33,427 nt of DNA. Source: JALYUA01 sp038253555. GTDB taxonomy: Bacteria > Acidobacteriota > Thermoanaerobaculia > UBA5066 > Gp7-AA6. The stretch covers positions 1 through 33,427 of the forward strand of contig JBBSGZ010000029.1 of assembly GCA_038253555.1 (NCBI GenBank), in the 5' to 3' direction. Positions 22,617-30,090 of the stretch are shown here, piece by piece. The position numbers were made by a program, and so were the translations under genes. Positions within the stretch are counted from its first letter, which is position 1. Every line of letters starts with the position of its first letter. The notes beneath the pieces were generated by a model. It was given only the letters and a program-made list of their open reading frames with translations. It searched no databases and had not been told where the DNA came from.

Positions 22617-23390
22617 TCATTCCAACGTCTGATCGGCGTCGTTCGGCCGCGTGCCCTCCCGCTGCGCGGCCAGTCCTCGCTCGATGGCGGCGCGCGCCAG
22701 CACCACGGCCGCAATCGCCGCGGTTTCGGTCCGCAGCGTCGGTGTCGGAAGCCGCACCGTTCGCCATCCGGCGGATCGGGCGCTCTCCAGCTCGCCCGGC
22801 GTCCAGCCGCCTTCCGGTCCAACGAGAAGGGCGGCTGATTGGAAGATCCCCTCCGAAGTGAAAGGCTCGCCCGAGAAATCGACGACGGCGCGGAACGCTC
22901 CGGGGGCCGAAGCGAGGGCCTGCGAGAGCGGGACAGGTCCCTCGCAACGCATCCAACGCGCGCTGCCTGACTGTTTCGCGGCTTCCCGGGCGAGCCGATC
23001 GAGCCGCGCAACGACGGGAGACGAGGCGCGGAACGATTGCGCGCGCTCGGACTGCACGACCGCCAGCCGGGCCACGCCGAGCTCTCCCGCCTTTTCCGCG
23101 AGCCACGACAGCCGTTCGGAGCGGACGGCCGCGACGCCGAGCCAGATCTCCACGGGCGGCTCGCCCGGGAGGCGAATGTCGGAGACGCTCACCAGGACCT
23201 GACCGCCGGCGGCCGAAACGATCTCGGCGTCCGCTTCGGCGCCGGTTCCGTCGATGAGGACGACGGCGTCTCCCGGCGCCAGCCTGCGCGACCGGGCGTG
23301 CGCGCGTTCCTCCTCGGGAAGCGGGACCCGCTCGCCGATCGGCGGGAGGACGGGGACTATGAAGCGCGGTCGAGACACACGCACACCCAT
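22617..23390 (-). CDS. rsmE: 16S rRNA (uracil1498-N3)-methyltransferase RsmE
   Basis: A SPOUT-class methyltransferase of about 257 residues that modifies U1498 of 16S rRNA. An N-terminal PUA-like barrel (HARSRRLAPGDAVVLIDGTG, about 28-50) is followed by the knotted catalytic domain. LLVGPEGGWTPGELE and the trefoil-knot end LRTETAAIAAVVLARA are diagnostic and form the SAM site. The start is ambiguous: the ATG at 23390 overlaps the end of prmA by 34 bases, while in-frame GTG codons at 23384 and 23378 are also possible, and none has a clear ribosome site. The overlap suggests translational coupling with prmA, as in the Bacillus dnaK region. Confidence 0.92.
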   Translation of the reverse strand: MGVRVSRPRFIVPVLPPIGERVPLPEEERAHARSRRLAPGDAVVLIDGTGAEADAEIVSAAGGQVLVSVSDIRLPGEPPVEIWLGVAAVRSERLSWLAEKAGELGVARLAVVQSERAQSFRASSPVVARLDRLAREAAKQSGSARWMRCEGPVPLSQALASAPGAFRAVVDFSGEPFTSEGIFQSAALLVGPEGGWTPGELESARSAGWRTVRLPTPTLRTETAAIAAVVLARAAIERGLAAQREGTRPNDADQTLE

Positions 23391-24130
23391 TCGTTTTCGG
23401 CCCGGCGCCCGCCGAGCGCGAATTGCGAAGATCGAAAGCGCTCCACCACCTCGGTCTCCCGTTCCCGCGGAATCCCCGAGAGGATCAACCGGCCCCCCGC
23501 GTCGACGAGCGGGAGAATGTGCCTCCGAATCTCGAAGATTTCCTCGGGCAGCATGTTCGCCACGATCAGCGGAAAACGGGCCGTCACGGCGGAGATCGGT
23601 CCCGCGACGAGGGCGACGCGGGCGCCGAACTCGTGGCGCCGCAGGTTCTCGCGGGCGACGAACACGGCGTCCGCGTCCACGTCGAGCCCGACCGCTCTCC
23701 GGGCGCCCAATGCCGCCGCGGCGAGCGCCAGGACACCGGAGCCGGTTCCGACGTCCAGCACCCGGAGTCCGTCCGGCGGATCGTCCGCGAGAGCGAGCAG
23801 GGCGAGGCGGGTGGACTCGTGGCCGCCCGTGCCGAACGCGCGCGACGCCGGCAACCGCAGGGCGATCTTCCCGGCGGGCGCGACGGAGTCGGACGGATCG
23901 CCCGGGTCGATCCAGAACCGTTCTCCCACCGCGAACGGCCGGGAGGCGGCGCGAAACGCCTCGAGCGGGTCGCCTTCGGCGATGTCCGTGACGAGATCGG
24001 ATCGGATTCCCCGCGCGGTCAGAGCCGCGGCGGCCCGCAGGGCGGTGGCGCCTTCGCGGAAACACGCGACGAGGTCCTTCCCCTCTTCGACGAACCCGAG
24101 GGGAGAAAAGAGAGACAGAACGCCGACCAC
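23357..24130 (-). CDS. prmA: ribosomal protein L11 methyltransferase PrmA family
   Basis: A SAM-dependent enzyme of the PrmA family, which trimethylates ribosomal protein L11. The sequence has the PrmA signature around SRAFGTGGHESTRLALLAL (substrate loop), the SAM motif VLDVGTGSGVLALAAAALG, LDVDADAV, and VANMLPEEI, the family's NxxP-like catalytic loop. The GTG at 24130 gives 257 residues, shorter than the usual 290 or so. In the same frame the upstream bases encode SRLTVPRRGEDDLVVGVL, which resembles the normal PrmA N-terminus, but no ATG, GTG or TTG lies there; CTG codons at 24163 and 24187 are candidate starts. It follows dnaJ and overlaps rsmE. Confidence 0.87.
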   Translation of the reverse strand: MVGVLSLFSPLGFVEEGKDLVACFREGATALRAAAALTARGIRSDLVTDIAEGDPLEAFRAASRPFAVGERFWIDPGDPSDSVAPAGKIALRLPASRAFGTGGHESTRLALLALADDPPDGLRVLDVGTGSGVLALAAAALGARRAVGLDVDADAVFVARENLRRHEFGARVALVAGPISAVTARFPLIVANMLPEEIFEIRRHILPLVDAGGRLILSGIPRERETEVVERFRSSQFALGGRRAENEWVCVCLDRAS

Positions 24131-24197
24131 CAGGTCGTCCTCGCCGCGGCGCGGAACGGTCAGTCGCGAGAATGAGGGGCGGGACAGAGAGGGCTCG

Positions 24198-24222
24198 GTT
24201 TTCAGTTTCGAGTTTTCAGTTC
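24198..24222. repeat. short direct repeat before prmA
   Basis: GTTTTCAGTTTC (24198-24209) is followed at a 14-base step by GTTTTCAGTTC (24212-24222), an AT-rich pair in the 163-bp gap between dnaJ and the annotated prmA start. Similar TTTTCAG tandem words occur between genes in various bacteria. Nothing else is recognisable in this gap apart from the possible prmA N-terminal codons. Confidence 0.45.
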
Positions 24223-24293
24223 ACGGTCTTGAAAGGCCCACACTCTCGTCGCCCGGATCGGAGCGCGTGAGAGGGCGGCCGACAAGCCGATCG

Positions 24294-25391
24294 CTACGAA
24301 AAGATCTTTTTTGCTTTTCCAAGGACCCCGCGCGGCTCGACGGGCGCGCCGGTCATCTCGGCGTAGCGCCGCAGCAGATCTTTTTCGTCGTGCGAGGGCG
24401 AGTCGGGGACGAGCACCGAGGCGCGCACCACGAGATCGCCCCGCCCGCGCTGGCCGAGTCGCCCAAATCCCTTGCCGCGCAGCCGGATCTCGGACCCGAC
24501 GCGGGCGCCCGGGGGAATTGAAATCTTTTCGGGCTGCTCGAGCGTCGGGATCGTCATTTCGCCGCCGAGCACGAGAGTCGGGAAAGGGACCTCCAGCGAC
24601 AGGACGACATCGTCCCCTTCGCGGGCGAAGACCTCGTCCTCCGAAACCGTCAGCACGACGTAAAGGTCGCCTCGCGGGCCGCCGTTTCCGCCGGCGTCGC
24701 CTTCGCCGGCGAGGCGCAGCCGGCTGCCGGTTTCGACGCCCGCCGGAATGCGGATCTTCAAGTCGCGACTCTCGCGGCGCCGCCCCTCTCCGTCGCACTC
24801 GCCGCAAGGCTTTTCGATGATCTTTCCGTCGCCGCGGCAGTTCCCACAGGGGCGCGTCACGGTCAGAAATCCCTGGGAGAAGCGCTGCCGCCCGGCGCCC
24901 CGGCACACGGGGCACGTTTTCGGCTTCGTTCCCTTTTCCGCTCCGGAGCCCTCGCATGTGGAGCAGCGCTCGAGCCTCGAGAGCACGAGCGGCGATTCGA
25001 CGCCGAACGCGGCCTCCGAGAAGGAGATCTCCATCCGGTACATGAGGTCGCTGCCCTGGCTCGGACCTCCGCCCCCCCCTCCGGACATCCCGCCAAAGAG
25101 CTCGCCGAAGAGGTCGGAGAGGTCGAAGCTCGAGGCGTCGAACCCGAATCCGCCGCCGGACGCCGAGCCCACTCCCTGGTGCCCGAATCGGTCGTACCGG
25201 GCCCGCTTGTCGGGATCGGAGAGGACCGCGTAGGCCTCGGAGGCTTCTTTGAACTTCTCCGAGGCCGCGGGATCATTCGGATTGCGGTCCGGGTGATGCT
25301 GGAGGGCCAGCTTGCGGTAGGCGGACTTCAGCTGTGCGGCATCCGCCTGCCGCTCGACCCCCAGAATTTCGTAGTAATCGCGCTTGGCCAT
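24294..25391 (-). CDS. dnaJ: chaperone DnaJ
   Basis: A 365-residue type I J-protein, co-chaperone of DnaK. The J domain (1-70) has the HPD triad in LALQHHPDRNP. A Gly/Phe-rich region (about 75-112) follows, then four zinc-binding CxxCxGxG repeats (CSTCEGSG, CPVCRGAG, CGNCRGDG, CGECDGEG; about 142-210) and the C-terminal substrate-binding and dimerisation domains. It stimulates DnaK ATPase and delivers unfolded clients. The gene follows dnaK by 128 nt, a gap containing a half-CIRCE word and a 7-bp hairpin (CCGCGAA at 25460-25466 with TTCGCGG at 25479-25485), so it may have its own promoter or processing site. Confidence 0.97.
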   Translation of the reverse strand: MAKRDYYEILGVERQADAAQLKSAYRKLALQHHPDRNPNDPAASEKFKEASEAYAVLSDPDKRARYDRFGHQGVGSASGGGFGFDASSFDLSDLFGELFGGMSGGGGGGPSQGSDLMYRMEISFSEAAFGVESPLVLSRLERCSTCEGSGAEKGTKPKTCPVCRGAGRQRFSQGFLTVTRPCGNCRGDGKIIEKPCGECDGEGRRRESRDLKIRIPAGVETGSRLRLAGEGDAGGNGGPRGDLYVVLTVSEDEVFAREGDDVVLSLEVPFPTLVLGGEMTIPTLEQPEKISIPPGARVGSEIRLRGKGFGRLGQRGRGDLVVRASVLVPDSPSHDEKDLLRRYAEMTGAPVEPRGVLGKAKKIFS

Positions 25392-25414
25392 CGGGAACTC
25401 GAGTGTCGGATTTG

Positions 25415-25423
25415 GAGTGCTAG
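25415..25423. promoter_or_regulatory. CIRCE half-site upstream of dnaJ
   Basis: GAGTGCTAG matches the right arm of the CIRCE operator (GAGTGCTAA) at eight of nine positions, 24 bases before the dnaJ start. The left arm at the required 9-nt distance is not conserved (two of nine). It may be a decayed HrcA site or chance. Confidence 0.35.
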
Positions 25424-25519
25424 GACTTCAGGCGCACGGGGCGGAGAACACGAAGAACGCCGCGAATCTGCCCGTTCTTTCGCGGGGCACGGCCGGCTTC
25501 CACCCGCGTCCGCCTTTTC

Positions 25520-27355
25520 TCAAACCTTCGCCGCGGCCGCCCCGCCCGTCCCGGCCCTCTGGAGCATGACGCGCGTGAGCACCTTGGAGACCCCCTGCAT
25601 GTCGAAGATCGCCTCGTTCAACGCGTCGCGCGACTCTCCGGAGGAGATCTCGCGGGAGCGCTTCAGCGTCTCTTCGATGCGCTCCCTCTCGTCGGCCGCG
25701 AGCGCCGCTCCGAATTCCGAGAGGACGCGCTCGTTGGAAGCGAGCATCCCATCCAGACGGCTGCGCACCTGCGCGATCTCGCGCCGCTCGTGGTCCGCCT
25801 CGGCGAACGCCGATGCCTCCTTGATGATCTTGTCGATTTCGTTCTGGGAAAGCCCGCCGGCGGGGTTGATCTGGATGCCCTGGGCCTTGCCTGTCGCAAG
25901 GTCCTTCGCCGAGACGTTCACGATGCCGTTCGAATCGATCGCGAACGTCACCTCGATCTGCGGGACGCCGCGAGGCGACGCGGGGATGCCGACGAGCTCG
26001 AAGCGGCCGAGCGACTTGTTCTCTCGCGCGACCTCCCGTTCGCCCTGCAGGACGTGGATCTCGACCACGCCCTGATTGTCCGCGACGGTCGTGAAGACTT
26101 TCGTGTTCTTCGTCGGGATCGTCGAGTTGCGCTCGATGAGCTTCTCGAACACTCCGCCGTGCATCTCGATCCCGAGAGAGAGGGGCGTGACGTCGAGAAG
26201 AACGACGTCCTTGATCTCGCCCTTCAGGACGCCGCCCTGGATCGCCGCGCCGATCGCGACGACTTCGTCCGGGTTGATTTCGCGGTTCGGCTCCCGCCCG
26301 AAGAGCTCGGCGACCATGCGCTGCACCTTGGGCGTGCGGGTCTGGCCGCCGACCAAGATCACCTGGTCGACGTCGGAGGGCTTCAGGTTCGCGGACTGCA
26401 GCGCGTCGAGGCAGGGGGCGGCGGTGCGGTCGATCAGGTCGGCGACGATCGTCTCGAACCTCTCCCGGGTCAACGTGCGGTTGATGTGCTTCGGGCCCGA
26501 GGCGTCGGCCGATATGAAGGGAAGCGTGATCGTCGACTCGGTCGACGTCGAGAGCTCGCACTTGGCCTTTTCGGCGGCCTCCTTCAGGCGCTGCAGCGCC
26601 ATCCGGTCCTGCCGCAGGTCGATCCCGGTCGACTTCTTGAAGTCGTCGAGAAGCCAGTCCATGATTTTCTTGTCGAAGTCTTCTCCCCCGAGATACGTGT
26701 CGCCGGCCGTGGCCTTGACCTCGTAGATCCCATCGCCGAGCTCCAGAATCGAGATATCGAACGTGCCGCCGCCGAGGTCGTACACCGCCACGATCTCGCT
26801 GCCCTTGCGCTCGAGTCCGTACGCCAGCGAGGCCGCCGTGGGCTCGTTGATGATCCGGAGGACCTCGAGGCCGGCGATGCGGCCCGCGTCGCGCGTGGCC
26901 TGCCGCTGCGCGTCGTCGAAGTAGGCGGGCACGGTGATGATCGCTTCCGTGATCTCCTCCCCCAGCGCCTCCTCCGAAAATTCCTTGATCTCCTTCAGGA
27001 TGAAAGCGGAGATCTCTTCGGGGCTGTACTCGCGGGCGCGGGCGCGGATCTTGACGTCTCCGTTGGCGGCCCGGACGATCTCGTACGGAAGAATCTCCCG
27101 GGCATGAGAAGTCTCTTCGGAGTCGTACTTGCGGCCGAGGAGCCGCTTCACCGCGAATACCGTGTTCATCGGGTTGGTGATCGACTGCCTCTTGGCGATC
27201 TGGCCGACGAGCTTTTCGTTGTCCTCGGTGAACCCGACGATCGACGGGGTCGTCCGGCTGCCCTCGCGATTGGAGAGCACCTGCGGGGTGACGCCTTCCA
27301 CGACCGCGACGCAGCAGTTCGTTGTTCCGAGATCGATCCCGAGAATTCTGCCCAA
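25520..27355 (-). CDS. dnaK: chaperone DnaK (Hsp70)
   Basis: A 611-residue Hsp70. The ATPase domain (1-380) shows GIDLGTTNCC, the VYDLGGGTFDIS phosphate loop and VGGQTRTPKVQ; the linker VLLDVTPLSLGIE leads into the substrate-binding domain (to about 500) and a helical lid. The start is TTG at 27355, giving MGRILGIDLGTTN, because AGGGAGG (27366 down to 27360) lies 4 nt before it; an in-frame ATG at 27400 would add a basic, non-conserved extension. The C-terminal tail is short and ends GGAAAAKV, lacking the usual acidic end. The gene lies 53 nt after grpE in the heat-shock operon. Confidence 0.97.
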   Translation of the reverse strand: MGRILGIDLGTTNCCVAVVEGVTPQVLSNREGSRTTPSIVGFTEDNEKLVGQIAKRQSITNPMNTVFAVKRLLGRKYDSEETSHAREILPYEIVRAANGDVKIRARAREYSPEEISAFILKEIKEFSEEALGEEITEAIITVPAYFDDAQRQATRDAGRIAGLEVLRIINEPTAASLAYGLERKGSEIVAVYDLGGGTFDISILELGDGIYEVKATAGDTYLGGEDFDKKIMDWLLDDFKKSTGIDLRQDRMALQRLKEAAEKAKCELSTSTESTITLPFISADASGPKHINRTLTRERFETIVADLIDRTAAPCLDALQSANLKPSDVDQVILVGGQTRTPKVQRMVAELFGREPNREINPDEVVAIGAAIQGGVLKGEIKDVVLLDVTPLSLGIEMHGGVFEKLIERNSTIPTKNTKVFTTVADNQGVVEIHVLQGEREVARENKSLGRFELVGIPASPRGVPQIEVTFAIDSNGIVNVSAKDLATGKAQGIQINPAGGLSQNEIDKIIKEASAFAEADHERREIAQVRSRLDGMLASNERVLSEFGAALAADERERIEETLKRSREISSGESRDALNEAIFDMQGVSKVLTRVMLQRAGTGGAAAAKV

Positions 27356-27359
27356 GGAG

Positions 27360-27366
27360 CCTCCCT
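27360..27366 (-). promoter_or_regulatory. ribosome binding site that supports the TTG start of dnaK
   Basis: The minus strand reads AGGGAGG, a strong Shine-Dalgarno sequence, 4 nt before TTG at 27355. The longer ATG start at 27400 has no such site. Confidence 0.75.
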
Positions 27367-27408
27367 GATCGGGCCTCCGCTTCGGGAGAGCCCGTTCCAT
27401 CGACCGGC

Positions 27409-27996
27409 TTACAGGTCTCCGTCTCCCCGCACCGTCACTTTGACCAGCGCGGGCCGTATGAGCTTTTCATTCAGGAGATACCCCTTCCCGAGAACCTCCA
27501 GAATCGTGTCCTTCGGGAGATCGTCGGACCGCTCGGTGGCCACGGCCTCGTGCACGTTCGGATCGAACGTGCCGCTCGTGTCCACCTCGAGGAGTCCGTA
27601 CTTCTTCCAGAGCTCCGCGAGCTTGCGCTGGATCAGGGCGATTCCCTGGCCGAAGTCGCTTCCGATCTCCTCGGGAGTAGCGTGCGCGAGTGCCCGGTCG
27701 AAGTCGTCCGAGATGGTCAGGAAATCGCCCACGAACCGTCCGAGTGCGGTCCGCAGGTATTCGCTTTTTTCGCGCTCGGTCCGCTTGCGCATGTTCTCGA
27801 ACTCGGCGAGCTTTCGACGGTGCCGGTCTTTCAACTCTTCGAGGTCCCGCATCACGGACTGAAGCTTTTCTTCCGCCGCCGCGATCGCGGAACGCTCCTC
27901 TTCGGCGAGTGCCGCCTCGAGGCTGTCTCCCGAGTCTTCGACCTCGATGCGGTCCGGATCGGGAGCGACGCCGATGTCTTCTTCCCGGTCTCTCAT
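27409..27996 (-). CDS. grpE: nucleotide exchange factor GrpE
   Basis: A 195-residue dimeric co-chaperone that releases ADP from DnaK. An acidic N-terminus is followed by a long coiled coil (about 30-100) containing RKLAEFENMRKRTEREK, and a beta-rich C-terminal domain with FDPNVHEAVATE and VLGKGYLLNEKLIRPALVKV, the DnaK-contacting hallmark. Its ATG shares ATGA with the hrcA stop (27993-27996), so the two are translationally coupled. Confidence 0.96.
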   Translation of the reverse strand: MRDREEDIGVAPDPDRIEVEDSGDSLEAALAEEERSAIAAAEEKLQSVMRDLEELKDRHRRKLAEFENMRKRTEREKSEYLRTALGRFVGDFLTISDDFDRALAHATPEEIGSDFGQGIALIQRKLAELWKKYGLLEVDTSGTFDPNVHEAVATERSDDLPKDTILEVLGKGYLLNEKLIRPALVKVTVRGDGDL

Positions 27997-29069
27997 TCGA
28001 ACGAATCCTCCCTGTCTCGACCCTCACGCGGCTCAAGCCGATCCGAAAGCGCGCGCCCGAGCAGCTCCACGACCGATATCACCCGCGGGTACTCCCGTCG
28101 GGCGGGGCCGATCACCCCGAGCATTCCTGTCAGTGTCTCTCCCGTGCCGTAAGAGGTCAAGACCGCCGATAACCGGGGATCCGACGTCAACGCCTCCTCC
28201 GACCCCAGAACCACACTCGTGCCCTTCGCATCGAGGTAGCGGGCCAGAAGATCGAGGAGGCGCGCCTTCTCGTCGAAAGTGAGAAAAATCCGCCGGAGGG
28301 AGTCCACATCGGAGAATTCCGGCTTGTCGAGAAGGCGAATCGCACCCTCGACGTATACCCGGTCCTCGGTCTCCCGGTTTTCGAGAGCCTGGCCGCCCAG
28401 AGAAAGAGCGCGGCCGAGCATCCGGTCGCACGCCGCCTTTTCCTCCGCCATCGCTTCTAAGAGCCGCTTTCGGACCTCGTGAAGGTTCCTGCCGCAGAAC
28501 TCCCGCGTGATTCTCTGGCTGACCGCCTCGAGCTCTTCGGCGGAGTACTCGACACTCGTCTCGATGACGCGGGAGACCACGACGTCCGGCTCGTTGACCT
28601 GGACGGCGAGGACTTTCCCCGGAGCGACCGAAAGGAAGCGAACCGATCGGACGACGGTGTGGAGAGCGTCCGGGGCGACTACGAATCCGACTTCTCCCGA
28701 GAGCCGGGACAGGAGCCGCGAGGCGGCCTGGAAGAGGCGGGTCACATCCGAGCCGGCGGAAGCGAGATCGTCGTCGACCTGCTCGCGGACGTCGTCCGCC
28801 ACTCTGCGCTGCCGCATGAGCTCGTCGATGTACAGCCGATACGCCCGATCGGTCGGGATGCGGCCCGCCGAGGTGTGCGGCTGCGCCAGGAATCCGGCGT
28901 CGGTCAAGTCCGCCATGATGTTGCGGATCGAGGCGGGAGAGAGGTCGAATCGGCTCGATTTAAAGAGCGCGCGGGAGGAGACGGGCTTTCCCGTGTCCAC
29001 GTGCACCCGGATGATCTCTTTCAAGATCGTCCGGCTGCGGGTGTCGAGCGCGTGCATGGGTGAGCGCAT
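27993..29069 (-). CDS. hrcA: heat-inducible transcription repressor HrcA
   Basis: A 358-residue repressor that binds CIRCE operators and, in known systems, needs GroEL to fold. The winged-helix DNA-binding domain (about 1-80) has the typical RSRTILKEIIRVHVDTGKPVSS and SPASIRNIMADLTDAGFLAQPHTSAGRIPT segments; a GAF-like middle (about 110-250) and a dimerisation tail with TVLT-like and GxIGPxRxxYPRVI features (GVIGPARREYPRVI, about 320-333) follow. The ATG at 29069 or the one at 29057 may be used. The frame remains open beyond 29069 but passes through the CIRCE operator. It controls itself and the following grpE-dnaK genes. Confidence 0.95.
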   Translation of the reverse strand: MRSPMHALDTRSRTILKEIIRVHVDTGKPVSSRALFKSSRFDLSPASIRNIMADLTDAGFLAQPHTSAGRIPTDRAYRLYIDELMRQRRVADDVREQVDDDLASAGSDVTRLFQAASRLLSRLSGEVGFVVAPDALHTVVRSVRFLSVAPGKVLAVQVNEPDVVVSRVIETSVEYSAEELEAVSQRITREFCGRNLHEVRKRLLEAMAEEKAACDRMLGRALSLGGQALENRETEDRVYVEGAIRLLDKPEFSDVDSLRRIFLTFDEKARLLDLLARYLDAKGTSVVLGSEEALTSDPRLSAVLTSYGTGETLTGMLGVIGPARREYPRVISVVELLGRALSDRLEPREGRDREDSFE

Positions 29070-29105
29070 TGTGTCCGGATTATGACGGCTCAAGACCCGC
29101 CGTCC

Positions 29106-29132
29106 CTGGCAGTCCCGCCGCGAGAGTGCTAA
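29106..29132. promoter_or_regulatory. CIRCE operator of the hrcA-grpE-dnaK operon
   Basis: Read on the minus strand: TTAGCACTC, 9 bases, GACTGCCAG. The first arm is a perfect CIRCE arm, the second matches GAGTGCTAA at six of nine, and the spacing is exactly nine. It ends 36 nt before the hrcA start and lies just downstream of a promoter, the standard place for HrcA repression. Confidence 0.88.
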
Positions 29133-29136
29133 CACC

Positions 29137-29165
29137 AAGGTACCGTTCACGCTTCCCGCAGTCAA
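29137..29165 (-). promoter_or_regulatory. promoter of the heat-shock operon
   Basis: On the minus strand TTGACT (29165-29160, five of six to the sigma-70 -35 consensus) is followed after exactly 17 bases by TACCTT (29142-29137, three of six to the -10). The start of transcription would fall at the left edge of the CIRCE operator. A second, weaker candidate is CATAAT at 29084-29079. Confidence 0.55.
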
Positions 29166-29195
29166 GGCGAAGGCGCGGGCGGCTGCCGTCGCGCT

Positions 29196-29201
29196 TAGAC
29201 T
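29196..29201 (+). promoter_or_regulatory. -10-like hexamer directly before the DUF2520 gene
   Basis: TAGACT fits the TANNNT form of the -10 box and ends 6 nt before the GTG at 29208, which would give a leaderless mRNA. No -35 box is recognised. Confidence 0.3.
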
Positions 29202-29207
29202 TCGGGC

Positions 29208-30050
29208 GTGCCTTCCCTGCCCTCTCTCACCCTGATCGGCCCCGGCCGCGCCGGGCGGGCGCTCGCCCGCAGCTGGATCCAGAGCGGGGGCCAACTCGAT
29301 GCCGTGATCGGACGGACCCTGCCGTCGGCAGAGCGGGGGGTCGAAGCGCTTCGTTGCGGGAGGACGGCGGTGCTCGAGAGGGGCGCGTTCGAAACGGAGG
29401 TTGTCGTTCTGGCCGTCCCCGACGACTTGATCGGGGAGGTCGCGAGCGACGCCGCGGGCGCTCTCACCTGCCGCCTCGCGTACCACCTCTCGGGAGCTCT
29501 CCCCGCCGCCGTCCTCGGGCCCCTCTCCAGGGCAGGCGCCTCTCTCGGCTCCTTTCACCCCCTTCGGGCCTTTACGGGCGGTCCCGACGAGACCCTGCGC
29601 GGCGCCTTCGTGACGATCGAGGGGGACGAGAAAGCATGCCGCGCCGCGCTCGGTTTTTCTGAGATCCTCGGAGGGGAAGCCCACCGTATCTCCGCCGACG
29701 CGAAGCCGCTCTACCACGCCGGCGCGACCCTGGCCGCCGGCGGCGTAGTTTCCTTGATCGGACTCGCGGCGCGCGCCTGGTCCCTCGCCGGCATTCCCGA
29801 GGAACTGTCCCGCCCGGCCCTGGCCGCTCTGGCTGGCCGCGCGGCCGCCGGGGCGGCGCTCCAGGGGTTCGCGGAGGCGCTGACGGGACCCATCGCCCGC
29901 CGTGATCTTGCTACCGTCCGTTCGCACTGTGCGGCGCTCGCAGCCCACCCGGACCTGCTCGCCATGTACAGGGCGCTCGCGTCCGAAACGATCGCGCGCA
30001 CGCCCGGCATCGGGCGAGAAGAGGAACTCCGGGCCGTCCTCGCGTGTTAG
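29208..30050 (+). CDS. Rossmann-like and DUF2520 domain protein
   Basis: A 280-residue putative NAD(P)-binding oxidoreductase-like protein. LTLIGPGRAGRALARSW at the N-terminus is a dinucleotide-binding loop; VVVLAVPDDLIGEVA is the second strand region as in the prephenate/6-phosphogluconate/ProC dehydrogenase superfamily. LGSFHPLRAFTGG and KPLYHAGATLAAGGVVSLIGLA mark the helical DUF2520 half. The reaction is unknown; the family is sometimes found beside panC/panD or folate genes, but not here. It starts with GTG and diverges from hrcA with 138 bp between. It is followed 40 nt later by the MglA fusion. Confidence 0.85.
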   Translation: MPSLPSLTLIGPGRAGRALARSWIQSGGQLDAVIGRTLPSAERGVEALRCGRTAVLERGAFETEVVVLAVPDDLIGEVASDAAGALTCRLAYHLSGALPAAVLGPLSRAGASLGSFHPLRAFTGGPDETLRGAFVTIEGDEKACRAALGFSEILGGEAHRISADAKPLYHAGATLAAGGVVSLIGLAARAWSLAGIPEELSRPALAALAGRAAAGAALQGFAEALTGPIARRDLATVRSHCAALAAHPDLLAMYRALASETIARTPGIGREEELRAVLAC

Positions 30051-30079
30051 ATTCTCTGCACCGGCGCAGGGCGCGAGAG

Positions 30080-30085
30080 CATAAT
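30080..30085 (+). promoter_or_regulatory. -10-like hexamer directly before the MglA fusion gene
   Basis: CATAAT, five of six matches to TATAAT, ends 5 nt before the ATG at 30091. Transcription would begin within or next to the start codon. There is no Shine-Dalgarno sequence in front of this gene. Confidence 0.45.
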
Positions 30086-30090
30086 CACCC

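Noticed and set aside
25790..27862. A 690-codon plus-strand open frame opposite dnaK and grpE
   Set aside because: Long antisense frames opposite dnaK are a known artefact of GC-biased third positions; no promoter, ribosome site or domain supports it.
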